A stretch of DNA of 64,000 nt, taken from contig JAHRBC010000001.1 in NCBI GenBank assembly GCA_022702545.1, positions 9,796,001 to 9,860,000 of the forward strand, in the 5' to 3' direction. The notes under the pieces are model-generated. The model saw only the letters and a program-made list of their open reading frames with translations, searched no databases and was not told the origin of the DNA. The position numbers were made by a program, and so were the translations under genes. Position 1 is the stretch's first letter, and each line of letters starts with the position of its first letter. Shown piece after piece: positions 1 to 11,520 of the stretch. This stretch comes from Phycomyces nitens. Lineage: Eukaryota; Mucoromycota; Mucoromycetes; Mucorales; Phycomycetaceae.

Positions 1-97
1 TAGAGCCAGATTCTAAATATTCAAATACTAAATGGGTTTATTGTAATACGGTAATGTTGAATAGTAAAGGATTAGCATTCTAGATAAGTGAGGTGTT

Positions 98-1046
98 TTA
101 GGAGTAGTTTAGGGAAGGATTATAGACAGCAGAGAAGGCTACCCAGAATATGGTAATGTCATCAACTTCTTCTTCTTCTTCCAAGGACTGCCGTGGGGAT
201 GTTTGGATTTCAATATTTGTGAAATTGTGGGCCTCCAAAAGAGAACGAAAGGTGTCGATGCCAATGTATTGTTTTGTGTGACCTCTTGAGGGGCGGTATA
301 TAGAAGTAGTACGGTTACTTGCTACATGAGCACCAACAAAAAGACCACCGTCCGAGAGAATACAACAGACACGCTGGAGAAATTGAGATATATGCTGAAC
401 CGAATGGAAAAGGTGAATTACACTGCCAGCGTGAACAACACCTGCTTTGTTACGGTATGTATTGAGGTTATTATTGTTGGGCTCCTTTAGAGATAAGAAG
501 CCTTCATCGAATATATCTCCGGTAAGAAATTGAATGGGTAGTTTGTCTTTATCACGGCACAATTCATAGCCACACTCAATGTAGCGAGCAGACAGATCGA
601 CTCCTACTAGTGATCTAGCAGGATAGCCGTCCAGCATCAACTTGCGCAGATCAACACCTAACCCAACCAAGAACCAAGGAATGTTAGCTATTGGCATTCA
701 TTAATTGTACGTAACTCAGTCCAGCTATTACATGCCTGTACAGCAACCAAGATCTATCAAAAGAGGGCCAGAAGTCTTTCCAATCTCAATCAGGCCAGGA
801 TAAAAGAATCTGTCGCACATACGAGAATAGGCAAATTTGAATTCATCGATACATCTATAGGTTTGGGTGTTCTAAAGAGAATGGGTCTATAAACATAAAT
901 ACAGGGGTTTTTTTTTACAATAATACCTCACTTAGCAGTGCCTGTATACGTTTGAGATGAATTGTGAGTTCATTGCGATCCTTAATCCCGACGTAATCTG
1001 CATAGAATCTGATCATTGAAACCCCAATTGCAGATGCGTACTTCAT
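98..1046 (-). CDS. Class I SAM-dependent methyltransferase
   Basis: Three exons can be joined: 1046-927 (40 residues, starting MKYASAIGVSMIRF), 871-736 and 657-98, giving about 271 residues. Exon 2 carries the SAM-binding glycine loop LLIDLGCCTG, completed across the second intron by VDLRKL, and exon 3 continues with the acidic-loop strand SLVGVDLSARYIE and a motif-IV-like stretch (VIHLFHSVQHISQFLQR) followed by LSDGGLFVG. These are the landmarks of the Rossmann-fold methyltransferase family. The intron 735-658 appears to use a GC donor (CAG|GCATGT) with a normal AG acceptor; only this junction joins the glycine loop to VDLRKL in frame. The C-terminal half contains a short EEEEEV run. Closest resemblance is to fungal small-molecule-type methyltransferases of unknown substrate. 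The substrate cannot be told from sequence. The start was chosen as the first ATG in frame with exon 1. Confidence 0.75.
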
Positions 1047-3421
1047 TGTCCAACTGCTTAACTTGAACCTGGATGAATGGATCAAGATGTGACTGTGTAA
1101 GAATAGTATTCTGTCAGCACTATTTTGGACAAATATTTATACAATAATCATTCGTTCTTGAGAATTAACAATATCGTCCTCATTAATCTGCCAAACTTAT
1201 TAGTCCTTGTATTTCTCATGATGATTTGCCAATTATTCTTAATGTGAAATATTAGCCAACTCTAGTTTTCCAAGTATATTCTCAGGCAGAAACCCACACA
1301 TTTTACAACATCTTTCTGGAACTGTCTCTATATTTTCTGCCTCTAGTGTTTTCTAATTATCGAGAACCATTTTTGTCTTTTTAAGGCCCAATTTGCCTTA
1401 AAGTGAACAAGGTAGGACAAGAAAACCTTTTTTGTTTTATTTTTAAGATTCTGTATTCATGTTTTGTTCAACTTGACAACTTTGTCTTCTGTTTTTTTTT
1501 GCTAAAACGATGTCGCACTAACAAGAATAAATAAATCAAAAGTTTTTGGATCTTTTGAATAGTTCATATTGAATAATTTGCAAAATATATTCATGCCACA
1601 AAGTGTGCGACTGATTGGATATTATTAGATATATGTAAAATAACCAAAGATCCAGACACTATAGAGAACCGTGTTTGATACGGAAATTTTGGTAAATAAT
1701 TTGAAAAAAAAAATTATGCCAAGAATACTATTGGGAAATTTCTCCATTGATTGCCTTTTGTTAAATAATAATAATAATCTATAGATGTTTTTTATAGCGT
1801 TTATTCCCATTCTTGTCCCAGTAATTCATAGCCTTTGCAAGCGAGGGTACTATAAGGTCAACTATGGCAAAAGTTAATGTCGGTTAGCTGCAGTGGTGAC
1901 AAACCAACTGTATGAAAAGCCATTTCATCATATGAAGATACCATTTTCAAAAACCTATAATTGCCCGTGATGTCTTGTACTCAATAACCCAAGTAATCAT
2001 CAAGTCTGCACATTTTTATATTTTTTCTTTTAGCTCCTAGTACAACTAGTACAACTAGTACAACTAGTCAACCAAACCCAGTAGTCTCTCGCCCTTGGTA
2101 TAATAATTAAGTCTCATTAGGGAGTCAGGCGCAATTATGGGTAATATTTTCTTGTCATAATTGAAACGAGGACACCAGGAAGGTTTATTTGTGTTACAAT
2201 ACCAACACTAGTTAAAATTCTAGTTCGTCTTATGGAGCTCATGCATTTACCTCGTCCGAGGTAAAGACTGTAAATATTCCTCAAACTGTGTTCATTCTTA
2301 TTTCCCTCACCTTTTTTGCTTTTTTTTTTGCCATTGTCGATATGAACATTATCTATTTCTACTTGAGCCCGTTTTATTTCTTGTTAAAATTAAATTGTAG
2401 ACATTCCTGAATCCTAGCCATTAAAATCACAGATGCGGTTTAGATTTTTTTAATATGAATGAAATCCAGGATATGTTGATAAAGAGATATTGTATTTGAT
2501 ACTGGAACTTAAGGAATACTTTGGTAATATCTTTCCTTTCCACCCTTTTAATACGTCTTTGATCCAGTCTATATATATTATTTTATTGTAGATTGGCTTT
2601 AGGAATCATGTTGAGCTCCTTTATCGTAAAACAGTAAAGACTTTCCCTCCAGACCAAATACCACAAAGAGAGTAGTTTTTAATATTTTGATTCCCAAGTT
2701 CTCCAACATCTTGAATATCAATCTTTCCATAAAAAAACTATTTTATGCTGATGATTTTTTATACCGTGAAATATCTGTTGGAAAATTGTTGATTTTGATA
2801 AAGCTTCATATCACAGGGTTTTTCTGTTTATCTAGATCTTTTATATTGTTGATCGAGTAGTAGTTTAAGGTGGCTTGAGCAGATATAGTAACATATAAAT
2901 ATATGTATTCGTATCATGGAATGGCAAACATCCCTTGTCATTTTAATGATTCTGTCTATTAAAACTGGATTATAGTCATTTATTATTAGTAAAGACATCG
3001 TATGCGACACTTTTTTTTTTAAAAAAATGCCAGCGGGCTAAACTTTTAATGCGACATGGCTTTGATAAAAGGTTTGCTCCCAAAAGAAGACAAATAAGAT
3101 AATGAAAATATCAACTGTATTTTATGTGTCCAAATTGAATATTTACTACAGAATGGTTATGACGGAGAAAAAGGGATAAAAATATGAGAGGGCGAGTGAA
3201 TTTGGTGAATTGGGGGAGTGAGCAGAGTGCTAAGAAAAATGGTGCTCAAATATAGAAAAGTTTAGCTACAAAATCATTCTACCAAACCCAAAGGAGGAGG
3301 AGGAGGAGGAAGACGTGAAAAAACACTGAAAGTATTAAGAAAAGACAAAAGAAAAAGGGAGAATTGAAGCAATGAGAAAGAAGAAAGAATATACAAAGAG
3401 AAGGAAAGTTGGAGACTAATA
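1047..3421. other. Gene-free AT-rich spacer (2.4 kb)
   Basis: No convincing reading frame, splice chain or RNA gene seen on either strand. It should include the 5' region of the methyltransferase gene and the 3' untranslated region of the Eaf1 gene (purine-rich stretch around 3290-3420). It holds poly-T/poly-A runs and one short tandem repeat listed separately. Confidence 0.6.
2036..2070. repeat. 9-bp tandem repeat (TAGTACAAC)
   Basis: Three and a fraction copies of the unit TAGTACAAC lie head to tail in the spacer between the methyltransferase and Eaf1 genes. No coding role is visible. Confidence 0.7.
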
Positions 3422-4250
3422 TTAAACTGGGCCATGAGGCCCCATACTTCCATTTTGTGGGCTTCTCTGTACCATGGGTGATCCTTGGGGTTGTTGGTTC
3501 TGTGGCAATTGCATTTGTTGCAAGTGATTTTGAGATTGACGGGCATGCTGAGCTTGTTGAGCTTGTTGAGCTTGTTGAGCTTGTTGAGCTTGTTGAGCTT
3601 GCTGAGCTTGCTGAATTTGCTGTTGGATTTGAAGGGCTTGTTGTAGTTGGCTTGCTTGCTGAAGTTGGTTTACTTGTTGGCTTGCCTGTTGGAATCTCTG
3701 TTGCAGTTGCTGTTGCTGCTGTACAGCCAAAATTGCTGCCGACAAACCATTATTAGAAGCCGCCACGGCAGCCAACTGTTGAGGTGAAGGTGTATTATGT
3801 ACAACAGCTGGGCTGTTCATTGATTGAGATGCATTTGATTGCCCACCATTGGGAGTTAAGCCCGTTTGAGGTGCAGTGTGCATTTGTAATTGAGTGAGAT
3901 AACGGTGTAGATTAATATGTTGACCTGACTGCAACTGGGGTATAGGATATCCCATTTGTGCAAGCTGAGCAGCCATTGCCAACGCATTTACTGGGTTCGC
4001 ATGCATGGTATTTTGTTGGTGTGGAGATTGAGAAGCAACACCTTGTTGTTGCAAAGCAGGAGATACCATCTGAGGGTTTGCTTGCTGCTGTTGCTGTTGT
4101 TGTTGAGCTTGTTGCTGCTGCTGCTGCTGCTGCTGTTGTTGCTGTTGTTGCTGTTGTTGTTGTTGTTGCTGTTGTTGTTGTTGTTGTTGAGCCTGTTGCT
4201 GTTGAGCCTGTTGCTGTTGCTGTTGCTGCTGCTGCTGCTGTTGCTGTTGC

Positions 4251-4293
<43 letters not shown>

Positions 4294-7200
4294 GCTGTTG
4301 CTGCTGTTGCTGCTGTTGCTGCTGTTGTTGTTGAGCCTGTTGTTGTTGCTGTTGAGCCTGTTGGACCTGTTGCTGAACTTGCTGTTGAACTTGCTGTTGA
4401 ACCTGTTGCGCTTGCTGTTGTGCTTGCTGTTGTGCTTGCTGTTGTGCTTGCTGTTGTGCTTGCTGTTGTGCTTGCTGTTGTGCTTGCTGTTGCGCTTGCT
4501 GTTGCGCTTGCTGTTGCGCTTGTTGATGAGCCTGCTGTTGAGCCTGTTGCTGAGCCTGCTGCTGAAGTTGGTGTATCTGCTGCAGCTGTGGAGATGATTG
4601 CACTTGCTGCTGTATTCCATCTGTGTAGAATGTTGGTGAGTACACGAGTAATTTTTATAAGATTTTCCATTGAAGCTATATAGTATTAGAGCCAAAAAGT
4701 ACCTTGGGACTGAGAGACTGGTATAACATTTGGAAATCGTTGGATTGGCGCAGATACTGGAGGACGTACTTGCCCTTGGGCTTGAGCTGCTGCTAAAATG
4801 GCGAGATGCTGCTGTCTATACATTTGTATCTGAGGTGCAAAGCGACTTAATGAAAGTCCGGCTGCCTGTGAAGCTTGTATCTGAGGTGGTCTTTGGGCAC
4901 CCGCAGAAGAGGCCACCATGGCTCGATTTGCAGAAACCGAGGCAGCTGCAGCCGCCGCAGCCGCCGCCGCAGATGAAGGGGTGTTTTGACCAGAAGAAAT
5001 AACAGGTGCAGTCGGTGGGGGTCTTGGAGCTGCTACTTGAGCATGGTTCATAGCAACACCAGTGTGAGAAGCACGAGGGGTAGCCTAGATAGTGAGATAC
5101 AGCAGAGGTAAATAACATATAGTACTAGTATTGTAGAATAAGTTACATTTGAAAGTGGAGTGTTTAATCCGTAGTTTGCTGCAGACAGCTGGCGTTGTTC
5201 AATAATGGCTTGACTCATCTGTCGATCACGCTGAGCTTTGTGCATACTCATCTCCATGGCCGTAGGTAGACGTTGTCCGTTACTACTCATTCCGTGTGTT
5301 TCAATAGTACTACGTGGAGCAGCAGCAGGTGCTGTATATAAATGGATGATTAGAATATTAGTTTTTCTTTTAAAAAAAAACATTGGTGATTTTGACTTAC
5401 TAGTCGTCTTTTGAGCTTCATCTCGCTTCTTTTGTGTCTTTTTGATAGCCTCGAATATATTATATTGTCTTTGCCGTTTCTTGGGAGCATCAAATTTTAC
5501 CAGAGCTTGTCTTCTGGTTGGAAGCTCAGATCGTAAAAGTTTAGGCACATAAGCTAAAGGTAACCTGTTAGTCAAAGGAAAATATCTCTATTTGGTTTAA
5601 TGATAAATTACCTGCGTTGACCTGACCAGACAGCGAAGTGAGGTTATTCTGTCTCCAACGCTCATGACACTCCCAAGGCGTCCTTTTTTCGCCATTAATT
5701 GGTGTACGAATCGCATTAAGGGCATCGCATATTAAACCCCAGTTGAAGGTATATTGAATAATGAGCGTAATTAAGCACAGATCATCTTCCTCATTCCATG
5801 TGCTAAATGCACGGGATCCACTGGGTGGTTGTGGTGTAGGAGGCAAAGAAGCAGGTGATTCCTTTAACTTTCTAGGCGCAAAGAGTGCTGTGGTTTGTAT
5901 TGATGGTTAGAATAATTGAATCTAGTAAAGTATCTGTTCAAACTTACGTGACAAGAGGGGAATATTATCATAACGTTCGTTTCTTGGAAGAGCCTTGACT
6001 TCTTCGATTTCTTCGTCTTCTGCAACTCCCACGTATTCTCCATCAATTGTACGTTTGCGAGTAAAACGGTTTGGCTTTTGAAAGACCATCTTCTTAGTAG
6101 AAAAGCGAGAGAATGGTACGATGCGGTTATATTCAATTTCGTCAAAGTAAGGGTCATTGACATCCGGATCTGGCGGTTCATACAGAATAAGGTCGTCGAA
6201 CAAGGGCTCTATATCCAATGAATGAAAGTCTTGGATAGGTAGACTAAATACTGTTGAAAATATGTCAAGATTGCAGATTGCATCTCGATATGACTGAACC
6301 AGATTGGGAGACATGGATCGCTCTGTGTGAGACAAGTCAGGCACCTGCTGTGCTTGGTCGTTAGTTTCAGATCTGTAAACTGAATCGCTTGCATTGGATT
6401 CTGCAAAGCTATTATCGAGAATCGAGTCGTTTGGTTGATAAGAATCGCGGTGTGAAACTGGGGATTTGAGAGAGAAGACATTTGATTCTACAAGTAGGCT
6501 GTTGTCATCCATTGGCGTATCAAGTAAGGATGCCTGGTCCAATGTATGGGATTCTAGTTCGTCTATATCCTCGTCAAGAGGTGTTTCTGGGTACTCGATT
6601 GGTTCAGGAACATAGGTCTATAGACAATAGGGTAAATAGACATCCTGGCCAAAATACCCTTCTTTTGCGTGGGGTTACCTTTGCACAAATTGCTGACTTG
6701 TCCGGTGAGTTGTGCCATTCCATTATTGCTCTCGAGACCATGTAAGCACTGGCAATTTTCCATTTTCTCTCTTCTCTAAAGTCGGTTCGCATCCATTTCT
6801 ATTCAAACGATCATTAGAAATCGACCAAATGATTTACAAGGCAAAAACCAACCATTTCATCTAAAAGAGAGTCCCAGTGAGTCTTTGTCCGAGGCACTGC
6901 TTTATGGCGCTTCAATTGTCTAAAACTCCATAGGTTTTTCTTTTTAAGACTCTCGATGTTTTGGATTGTCTTGATTGACTTGAGCTCATCTCTGGCCAGC
7001 TAAACAAGTTTTGTGAGATTCTTTGCTTTACCACCGTTCGACATACCATCCAGTCGTGTGTAGTCAGGATTTTACGAGCAGTCTGGAGTGACTTGTAAAG
7101 AGGCTGAGAATTGGCTCGCAATTGCCATGCATATAAATCTAGTCCTTCGGGTTTCTCGTGTCTCTTGTCGATAAATTTATGACCATTGTAGACTTGAACA

Positions 7201-8094
7201 GGATAGTCGCTGTCTGGACGCAAAAACGGGGTTATTGTTCTTTGGGGAGGTTGTCTAGGCCGAGGACGGGTATTAAGCACATTAGGCTGTGCACCAACAG
7301 ATGACTTATTTCTCTGCATAGGTACAGTATCAGCATCCTTGTGCTTATTATTTCGCATGAGTTTTTATGTCCGAGTTTAAGAAAAAGAGAATTTCGAGCT
7401 TACATCTAGTCCGGCCAGGATTTCTTCTACGCTTCGGTGTCTAATCGCACCACTCACGCCGCGCGTCACCATGCGTGCCGGGGGAGGAGGTACACGACGG
7501 ACAAGTCGTTTGGGATCGTTGGTGCGGTCTTCTTGCTTGTGTAAGTCGACCGAGAGATTTGACAAGGAGTTCTGATCCAAAGGGAGGGTTTCGTGTTGTA
7601 TATCTGCCATGCTTTCACTAGAGAGATATGAGATATTGCCCTGGCCATTGACTAGATGTGATATTTACCTAAGCTGGTGTTTCTCTAAAAATGCCTGCCA
7701 TTTGTCTGCGTCTAGTTTTGTGATATCACCATGCTCTAGAAATTCCATGACATGGTCATCGCCGTCTGCCTTTCCCATCAGCATGAAGAGTTCTTTAAGT
7801 AGTGCCTCTCGATGGATAGCTATAAGCCTTTGTATTGAATCATATTTTAGTCTGACATTGTGATTTTAGTGTCCAGTTTCTCTTACCTAAGCTTCTCTTT
7901 CCTTTCTTCTTCTGCTCTTGTACGTAGTTCTTGAATGTTAATCTATACCAGATTGATATATACACATCTTTATTTAAGTACTGAATACAAGTTATCATTG
8001 ATATCAAACTTACTAAATCAGCCGTATTATGAAATCCTTCAGGGGTTGGACTGTTTTGCCCGAGAGTCGCGTTGGTTGAGATATCAGTAGCCAT
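3422..8094 (-). CDS. EAF1: Chromatin-modification protein Eaf1/Vid21 (NuA4 scaffold)
   Basis: About a dozen exons encode roughly 1,300 residues. N-terminal exons (8094-7377) carry MATDISTNATLGQ, a basic helical stretch and the PPPPARMVTRG/RHRSVEEIL segment typical of Vid21. Next comes an HSA domain in the exons around 7001-6680 (TKTHWDSLLDEM, KWMRTDFREERKWKIASA), which in this family binds actin-related proteins. A long acidic middle follows, then a Myb/SANT domain at about 5830-5640 (AFSTWNEEDDLCLITLI, GLICDALNAI, RTPWECHERWRQ). The C-terminus is an alanine/proline-rich segment and a huge glutamine-rich tail encoded by the last exon. HSA followed by SANT followed by a Q-rich tail is the architecture of Eaf1 (fungi) and p400/Domino-derived scaffolds; with no Snf2 ATPase between HSA and SANT, this is Eaf1. 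In yeast it holds together the NuA4 histone acetyltransferase. Splice joints were checked at HSA, SANT and the polyQ exon (SQSQ then DGIQQQ). Confidence 0.87.
3540..4610 (-). repeat. CAG/CAA-rich microsatellite encoding the Eaf1 polyglutamine tail
   Basis: On the minus strand this encodes almost pure glutamine. Three repeat types are visible: 9-bp units at about 3547-3610 giving Q-A-Q; mixed CAA/CAG runs at about 4090-4340 giving uninterrupted stretches of well over 30 glutamines; and a 12-bp unit (GCTTGCTGTTGT on the plus strand) at about 4410-4530, near ten copies, giving Q-A-Q-Q. The plus-strand and alternate-frame open frames across this block (poly-L, poly-A/V, poly-S/N) are repeat artefacts. 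Confidence 0.9.
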
Positions 8095-9440
8095 AATCTA
8101 CCACATACGAAAGAACGGCTTTGGACTGCTGGTTTCTTTCAAATAGAGGCGGGAAACAATAGAGATCCAAGCTACTTGTGACGCGTTCCTTGACAAGGCT
8201 TTTAATAATAATAATAATAATGATAGTAATAATGATGGCAAAAATGATAGCAGTGTATATATAAATATATAAAGTGGTTAAAAATGCCTTTGAGTTCAAT
8301 AAATAAATATAAATATAAATATATATGTATCAATATATATATCTATATCTATATCTATATATAAAAAGTGCAGACAAAAAGGGATTTTTTTTTGGATTTT
8401 TCTACTTGTCTTTCTTGTCTTTTTTATATATACAGGAAAGCAGGATTTGGTTTTCTTTGGTGTGTGTGTGTGTGTGTAGCGTTTTCTTACTCTAATAAAA
8501 AAAATGGAAAATATTAAATATATATATATATATAAAGTTAAAATATGTCCTCTTAGGACTTCTTTAACCAAGCCACTTCATCATGACACCATCATCATGG
8601 GTAAAGATCATCTGGTCATCCAAGTCTGTGAAATAAAATTCTCTTGTTCTTTCTTTTATAAAATGATGCTCTTCCGTTGTTTTCATCCATTTTCACAAAA
8701 GATAACGACCAAGATGACCATGGATGATGGCCAAGAAAAAAAAACAAAGAAAACCCGCAGAAAGCCATCTCTAGAAAGATATGCTCTCTCTACTTATATT
8801 TGGCTACTAGACAAAAAGAGAGGTGTACTTACGTTCAACAGACAGCAGATGAGGTCCCTTGAGTATCTGAAGCCTATGCTTTGTAAACGAAAAAGAAGTG
8901 CGTAAACATGATGATGTCACACCTTCCGAAAATAGCTAAAAAAACATTCTTGTGCTTTCTCTGATCCGCAGTGCTATGTGTGTGTATATGTGTTTTGTAT
9001 ACACATATAAAAAAAAAGGGGGGGGGTGGGGTAATCCAAAGGAGTAGCGATTGATCTAATGAGGACATTGAGCTGGATGGATCATGACATTTAGCTAGAT
9101 TGTATTAAACTGCAATGTCTAGAGGGCCATATTGAACAGGTGTCTTCTCTTTCATATACATGAGTATGCCAAATATATTATCTGCCATTATTTTGTCACA
9201 AAGGTTGATACTATTGTTGTCTTACGAGCACGCCCTAACTATCAATCTATAATATGATGTGATATTCTCTCAAGGGCATGTCTTATTTCTTCTTTAGATA
9301 AAGAAAATCATTGCATTCAAGGATACATATTTTTATAAAGGCTTCACATTAATGTCCCAATATAATAATCCAGAAAATCTTTGTCATTCTTGATGATAGA
9401 CATAATAAATATTCCTATGGTTTCCTTGGATAGACCTATT
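8095..9440. other. Spacer between Eaf1 start and Nup96-like stop
   Basis: AT-rich, with TA/TATC simple repeats at about 8310-8360 and 8516-8535, a TG run at 8460-8478 and a poly-A/poly-G run at 9008-9026. It should hold the Eaf1 promoter and the 3' end of the Nup96-like transcript. A 133-codon plus-strand frame at 8504-8905 has no recognisable domain and is not called. Confidence 0.5.
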
Positions 9441-11520
9441 TTAAGTACATGTTTGATCGATAAAACTAGCAATAAAGCTACGTGAGAACTCCTTTATACT
9501 CAATTGGCACTCTTCTGGTGTTAATGGAGTAGTGGTCAAGAGTTGATCAAGAAAGAACTGAATAACTATGAATGTTAGATTGATTGATCATCTTGTTGTC
9601 ATCCACTTGCCTGGTCATCAAATCTGGCTGCTGCTCTTAATAGCTTGCCACAAATACGATGGACAAAGAAGACAAGATCATTTGCATGCGAGTAATTAGT
9701 CTGGACCTCTTTGAGTCTATCTATCATGGTCTTGATGTCGGTTTTCAACGTTTTTATAGCTTCAGAATGACCAATTGACCCATCAATCTGGTTGGAAAGT
9801 GATCCAATTAATCTGTAGGCCTTAAAAAGTACATGGCCCTCCTTATCCTTTTGGTCAGGTAAATCAAGTTTTAATAGATAAAGAGGCACAAGGCCAGTTT
9901 CATCTACAAGCTTATAAGTTTCATAATACCTTTCTTATTTATAATAATAATAATAATAATAATTGACTCCAACAGCCTTTTTGTTACTTACCATTAAACA
10001 TGTGAGCTGGGACAAGATAATTGAGTATGATGTACTTTGCTTCTTCAAACTGATTTAATTCGAAGTAATAATCAGCCTCTGCTCCATAATCACTGGCTAG
10101 ATGAGCACGAGCAGCCTACAGATATATTATCGTCGAAATTTTGAGCCCTTGGAAATCTTGTTACATTACTTTATACCACACATTTACCTTTGCTTGCTGT
10201 ATCCACAATTTGGGAATATGTAATTCATCAAGGAGATAGTCATTGTTCTCCATCTCACCACTTTGTAGGATATCCTTTACTAGAGTCTCGCGAGAGGCTT
10301 CACTGTGAGAGTACCAATATAGAGTAAATATCAAAATCATCAACAGCTTCTTAACTTACTGTTTGAGGAACAAGGCTGAAAATACAGCTTCATCTACAAG
10401 TCCAAATTCTTGCAGGGCACTACACCACCTCTTTGTGTATTTGTAAATCTCATCTTCTGTAAACCACCCTGGCTTTTGGAGAGTCAGAAGCCATAAAAAA
10501 TTCAATGGCCATTTATCCACAGAAAGAGTATCCAAATCAACCGATCGCCGTTCTTTGCGTTCTTTAGTAACTGCCATGATAGGCATGTTGGATGCCCACA
10601 GTCGCAGGATTCCTACCCACAGGCAATGGGCTGGTGGTGAGGCTGTCTTTCTACGGCTCAAAATGCTATGTACTCCAGGAAGATATGACAAGGCCTCATT
10701 GTACAGTTGAATCGCATGGTACAATGTCTGAGACTCTCGGGTTCCATTCCATACATGTAAACCCAACACAAGCTTCCAATCGAGATCTTCTACTATCACT
10801 GTCTCTGTCCAGGCACAATATCCCAATTGACCCCCCAATACACACCAGATCTTTTGGTGGCAATCAGACATGTCTCTAAACAATCCGTCTTGCTGTAGTT
10901 GTCTGATCTTCGTTTGTGCACTTTGTCTCACATCAAGCTCTTCAGGTCCTGCCAATAGCGATGCCAGGTGGTAATCTTTTAACTTTTGGGCAAGCTTGGA
11001 AACCAGGCCAATGTTTCCACAAGACAGTATAATAAGAGCTGGTGCCCATGGATCATCAGAATGCTTGGCTTCATATTTGGCTAATGAATCCTGGATTTGA
11101 GCAGTGTCTGAGCTTAACCATCGGCTGAACCGATTTGTGAGATTTCTTGAATGGGTATTTAGCAAGATATCAAATATCTCCCAGGCCCTGTATTCTTTTT
11201 CGGATAAGAAAGAGGGTTTTTGATAAAGAAGATTTCCCAAAAAAGCATCCGTGATTGAATTATGAGCCAAGGATTCCTTTGGATTCTTTGTTACTGAATG
11301 CTGTTGTACAAAGTGGATTGTCGATGCATAAATGTCGAACTAAATGATTAGGGATTTATAAGTAAAATTGAATGGATTATAAAAGCGTTTGAGCAATTCA
11401 ATGTATTACCTCTAGAGAACTAATTGCAGTATAATTTAAATAACCTTGTGTTTCTCGCAAACAGTAATTACCTGGTTTCTGTAATCTTTTGTTTTCTGAG
11501 GATGTTTCCAGCCATGTCAT
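9441..11520 (-). CDS. Nuclear pore protein, Nup96/Nup145C family
   Basis: Six exons give about 580 residues. From the N-terminus: MTWLETSSENKRLQ; then the large exon with DDPWAPALIILSCGNIGLVSKLAQ and DYHLASLLAG, which match the helical core of Nup96 where the family keeps a 'G-x-I-x-x-A-x-x-LA ... D-x-x-LA-x-LL' pattern; LDWKLVLGLHVWNG; and DKWPLNFLWLLTLQKPGWF followed by C-terminal helices. In the family this is the Y-complex (Nup84/Nup107) subunit at the nuclear envelope. The last intron, 9610-9558, uses a GC donor in perfect GC-AG context (CAG|GCAAGT), joining RFDDQ to FFLDQLL in frame; the protein ends at the TAA at 9441. The start at 11520 is the first in-frame ATG after an upstream stop. 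No Nup98 portion (FG/GLFG repeats, autoproteolytic HFS site) precedes it, although Nup96 is commonly made from a Nup98-96 precursor. Confidence 0.72.

Noticed and set aside
3956..4695. Long plus-strand and alternate-frame ORFs (poly-Leu, poly-Ala/Val, poly-Ser/Asn)
   Set aside because: They are other readings of the CAG/CAA repeat in the Eaf1 last exon; the Gln frame joins in frame to upstream Eaf1 exons.
8504..8905. 133-codon plus-strand ORF
   Set aside because: Starts in a TA repeat, lysine- and isoleucine-rich by base composition, no domain; probably chance.
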